Of a DNA stretch of 64,000 nucleotides, positions 61,599 through 64,000 are shown piece after piece; the first letter of the stretch is position 1; each line of letters opens with the position of its first letter. Location: contig NZ_CP108032.1 of the NCBI RefSeq assembly GCF_036169555.1, positions 7,998,001 to 8,062,000 of the forward strand, given 5' to 3'. Position numbers and translations under genes: made by a program. The DNA is from Streptomyces sp. NBC_00306 (GTDB taxonomy: Bacteria; Actinomycetota; Actinomycetes; Streptomycetales; Streptomycetaceae). The notes beneath the pieces are model-generated. The model did no database searches. It was not told the DNA's origin and saw only the letters and a program-made list of their open reading frames with translations.

Positions 61599-62267
61599 AT
61601 GACCGCCGCCGACCAGGCCAAAGACCCCACATCCCTGCCCGCCGCCGCGGCGGCGCTGAGCGCCATCGACGAGGCGGTACGCACCGCCCAGGCTCCCCCG
61701 CAGGCCGGGCAGCACCCCGAACCCGCACCGGCCGCCGGCCCCGAACAGGCACTGGCCACCCTGCTCCTGCTGCGCGAGCTGAGGGACCGACTCGCGGGAT
61801 GGGAACCCGGACTGATCGAAGCCGCCCGCGCGGCCGGCGCCAGCTGGGCCGACCTCGCCCACCCCCTCGGTGTCGCCAGCCGCCAGGCCGCCGAACGCCG
61901 CTACCTGCGCGTACGCCCCGGGACCCCCGGCAGCACCGGCGAAGAGCGGGTACAGGCCACCCGCGACCGCCGCGCCGCCGGCCGCACCGTCACCGCCTGG
62001 GCCCGCGGCAACGCCGGAGATCTGCGCCGGCTCGCCGGCCAGATCACCGCCCTCACGGATCTCCCGGCTCGGGCCCGCCTCCCCCTGGCCAGGCTCGCCG
62101 ACGCCCTCGCGGACAACGACGCCGCCAACCTCATCGCACCCCTGGCCGACACCTACACCCACCTGACAGCCGGCCACCCCGACCTCGCCGCCCGCGTCCA
62201 CAGCGTCACGCGCCACACCGACGAGCTCCGCAACGGACCGACGACGACCGAACAGCCGGGGAGTTGA
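61599..62267 (+). CDS. rheA: RheA-like repressor of hsp18
   Basis: A 222-aa protein divergent from hsp18, annotated in relatives as Hsp18 transcriptional regulator. Residues 60-110 contain LIEAARAAGASWADLAHPLG and VASRQAAERRYLRV, a helix-turn-helix-like segment. The rest is helical and Ala/Leu/Arg-rich. ATG 61599 has GGAAAGG upstream. RheA of S. albus represses hsp18 and is inactivated by heat; the same gene order and operator here support the assignment. No ligand domain is seen. Confidence 0.85.
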   Translation: MTAADQAKDPTSLPAAAAALSAIDEAVRTAQAPPQAGQHPEPAPAAGPEQALATLLLLRELRDRLAGWEPGLIEAARAAGASWADLAHPLGVASRQAAERRYLRVRPGTPGSTGEERVQATRDRRAAGRTVTAWARGNAGDLRRLAGQITALTDLPARARLPLARLADALADNDAANLIAPLADTYTHLTAGHPDLAARVHSVTRHTDELRNGPTTTEQPGS

Positions 62268-62390
62268 GACGCTTGAGAAGCACTCCTGCGGCGAACTCAG
62301 GCGGTTCGGGCTGACGGAGCCGGCATTACTGACGAGGCGAACCGGGCGGAGTTGCCCCGGCACGTCTCACCACACCGAACGACCTGAGCG

Positions 62391-62765
62391 CTACCGGTTG
62401 TTTGCGGTGGGTGGTGGCTGAACCGCAGACGGCAGGGCGGCGGAATCTGCGTCGGGGTACAGGTTGAAGATCTGGTCGAGGCCGACGACGCGCAGGACCC
62501 GTGCCGTGTGGGCCGGGACCGCGGTCAGGGCAACCTCTGCCTGGGCGGCAATCGCTCGGTTGCGGGCCACGATGAAGGCGGTGATGCCACTGGAATCGCA
62601 CAACTCCAGCCGTGCCAGGTCCAGCACGAGCAACGTGCCGGGTTCGAGGGCTAGGCCTTCAACGGCCTGGCGCAGGCGAGGGGCGGTTTCGTAGTCCAGG
62701 TCACCGGCGATTTCCACTACGGGACCGGTGCTGGCGTCTCGGACGGTGACCGTCAGTGCGCGCAT
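62391..62765 (-). CDS. STAS-domain anti-sigma factor antagonist
   Basis: A 124-aa SpoIIAA-like protein and paralogue of the one at 15471. It has GPVVEIAGDLDYETAPRLRQ, the switch loop LELCDSSGITAFIVARN with the phosphorylatable Ser, and the LRVVGLDQIFNLYPDADS end. It starts one base after the stop of the phosphatase at 62767, so the two are translationally linked and the phosphatase is the probable activator of this antagonist. Confidence 0.9.
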   Translation of the reverse strand: MRALTVTVRDASTGPVVEIAGDLDYETAPRLRQAVEGLALEPGTLLVLDLARLELCDSSGITAFIVARNRAIAAQAEVALTAVPAHTARVLRVVGLDQIFNLYPDADSAALPSAVQPPPTANNR

Positions 62766-62766
62766 G

Positions 62767-64000
62767 TCAGTCGTTCACTCGCGGGGTGGGATGGGTGGGG
62801 ATGCCGAGGGCGAGGAGGGCTGTGTCGTCGTCCAGGCCGTTGCCGAGGCTGGTCAGTAGGCCGATGAGGCCCTCAATGAGCTCGTGTGCTCCAGCGGGTG
62901 CGAGGCCGGCGGCAAAGGTGCGGAGGGCTTCGTCGCCGAACAGTTCGCGGTCCGGGCCGGTGCGAGCTTCGGTGAGTCCGTCGGTGTAGAGCAGGAGAGT
63001 GTCACCTGGGTGCAGTGTGGCTTGGGCTGGCGTGAAGTGAGGCGCGGGCAGGATGCCGACGAGCAGCCCGCCGGGGGTGGGCAGGAATTCGGCGTGGCCG
63101 TCGGCGCGGAGGATGAGCGCGGGAGGGTGGCCGCCGGCCGCCAGACGCACGGTGACCGTGCCGGAATCGTCCGGTTCCAGAATGCCGAAAATCGCGGTGC
63201 AAAAGCGGGGGTCCCCGCTGCTGTAGCGCTCGTGCAGCACGGTGTTGAGGGTGGTCAAGGCAGCGATGGGGTCGTCGTCATGGAGGGCTGCGGCGCGCAG
63301 TGTGTAGCGAGTCAGTGAGGTCACGGCTGCTGCTTGAGGGCCTTTGCCGCATACGTCGCCGAGGAAGAACGCCGAGCGTGTGCCGTCCAGCGGGAACAGG
63401 TCGTAGAAGTCGCCGCCGAGCTGGTCCGGAGAGGCGGTGTGATAGTAGGAGGCGGCCTCCAGGCCCGGTACGTCCGGAAGCGCGGTGGGCAGCAGGCTCC
63501 GCTGCAGTACCGCGAGAGCCTCCTGAAGCCGTGCGCGGTCAGCTTCCGCCTGCGCGCGGGCTTCCTCGGCGGCTTTGCGGGACCGTAGCAGTTCGGTTTC
63601 GTAAGCGCGGCGATCGCGGGCATCGAAAACGCTGGTTCGGATGAGTATCGGTTCACCGTCACTGCTGCGCTTGACGCGGGAGGAGACCAGCACTGGCAAC
63701 CGGCTGCCGTCAGACGCCTTGATCTCCAGAGCAATGCCGTTGATCTCGCCCTGCATGCGAAGCAGCGGGGCGAAGTGGGTCTCGTGGTAGAGCTTGCCGC
63801 CTACGGTGAGCAGGTCGGCGAATCGCGTGCGACCGACGACGTCGTCCCGCTCCCGGCCGAGCCAGGTCAGCAGCGTGGCGTTGATTTTGGCGATGGTGCC
63901 GTCCATGAGGGTGGACAGGTAGCCGCACGGCGCGGACTCGTAGAGCTCCTCGGCGCTGTCCTCCAGTAGGGCGGTGAACAGCGCGTCCGCGGCTTCGTCT
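62767..64000 (-). CDS. PAS-SpoIIE serine phosphatase, 5' end outside window
   Basis: The frame is open to the window edge, so the N-terminus is missing; at least 410 aa are present. A PAS domain is visible (SAPCGYLSTLMDGTIAKINA, RTRFADLLTVGGKLYHETHF) with an ISVFDARDRRAYE-type coiled linker after it. The SpoIIE domain has LGGDFYDLF, GDVCGKG, YTDGLTE and LDDDTALLAL, a complete metal site. The STAS gene follows one base later. It should dephosphorylate that STAS protein when its PAS input is engaged. Confidence 0.92.
   Translation of the reverse strand, partial: DEAADALFTALLEDSAEELYESAPCGYLSTLMDGTIAKINATLLTWLGRERDDVVGRTRFADLLTVGGKLYHETHFAPLLRMQGEINGIALEIKASDGSRLPVLVSSRVKRSSDGEPILIRTSVFDARDRRAYETELLRSRKAAEEARAQAEADRARLQEALAVLQRSLLPTALPDVPGLEAASYYHTASPDQLGGDFYDLFPLDGTRSAFFLGDVCGKGPQAAAVTSLTRYTLRAAALHDDDPIAALTTLNTVLHERYSSGDPRFCTAIFGILEPDDSGTVTVRLAAGGHPPALILRADGHAEFLPTPGGLLVGILPAPHFTPAQATLHPGDTLLLYTDGLTEARTGPDRELFGDEALRTFAAGLAPAGAHELIEGLIGLLTSLGNGLDDDTALLALGIPTHPTPRVND

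Noticed and set aside
62268..62390. Terminator between the rheA-like and STAS genes
   Set aside because: No stem longer than a few base pairs could be found in this 123-base gap.

Overview
The window is high-GC actinobacterial DNA, almost certainly a Streptomyces linear replicon. Codon use is strongly GC3-biased, regulators and partner-switching phosphatases are dense, and the telomere genes tap and tpg lie side by side at 49.5-52.2 kb. Those two genes, the helicase next to them, and many decayed genes and IS fragments suggest a chromosome arm or a large linear plasmid rather than the core. No tRNA, rRNA or CRISPR array was seen.

Layout. 0-1.2 kb: two unknown proteins. 1.6-8.1 kb: a small catabolic island with a TetR regulator, an acetoacetate-decarboxylase-like gene plus aldehyde dehydrogenase operon, an Old Yellow Enzyme (OYE), a decayed second OYE and a decayed esterase. 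A 19-bp ATGT-N11-ACAT palindrome occurs in front of the regulator, the operon and the OYE. 8.1-9.5 kb: a divergent NAD(P)-binding protein/TetR pair. 10.2-17.5 kb: a partner-switching cluster (anti-sigma-type ATPase, three STAS proteins, SpoIIE-type phosphatases) that contains a phosphatase / cobalamin-binding sensor / STAS operon with overlapping stop and start codons. 18-23.6 kb: an ABC-F protein with an attenuator-like leader, a TetR/VOC divergent pair, and two unknown proteins.

23.7-26.4 kb: an autoregulated ABC-2 exporter operon whose permease is frameshifted. 26.9-29.5 kb: a DMT transporter and NmrA-like operon divergent from a LysR regulator. 30-32.7 kb: two tandem paralogous membrane proteins of unknown function. 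33.2-35.7 kb: a short UvrA-like protein. 35.8-38 kb: an XRE/MmyB pseudogene, a CAGTAC-rich repeat tract and a small MerR protein. 38.4-40.1 kb: a PAS-GAF-SpoIIE phosphatase. 40.1-49.5 kb: sparse DNA with a lipoprotein peptidase, an exonuclease, a 2'-5' RNA ligase-like protein, a secreted endonuclease-fold protein, and fragments of a phosphotransferase, an XRE regulator and IstB.

49.5-55.8 kb: the tap-tpg operon and a DEAD/DEAH helicase. 56.3-57.2 kb: an ISL3 transposase wreck. 57.2-59.9 kb: a two-domain VOC protein, a cold-shock protein, an HD hydrolase with a 46-bp tandem duplication at its stop codon, and a basic small protein. 60-62.3 kb: a stress cluster with two DUF2267 proteins, hsp18 and a divergent rheA-type repressor that share the TGTCATC-N5-GATGACA operator. 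62.4-64 kb: a STAS/SpoIIE pair running off the window.

The most interesting candidate system is the 11.5-14.7 kb operon. It joins a CarH-like B12-binding domain (W-x9-EH motif) to a phosphatase and a STAS antagonist, which would make a cobalamin- or light-responsive partner switch with no DNA-binding domain of its own. All names come from reading motifs by eye; no database search was run.
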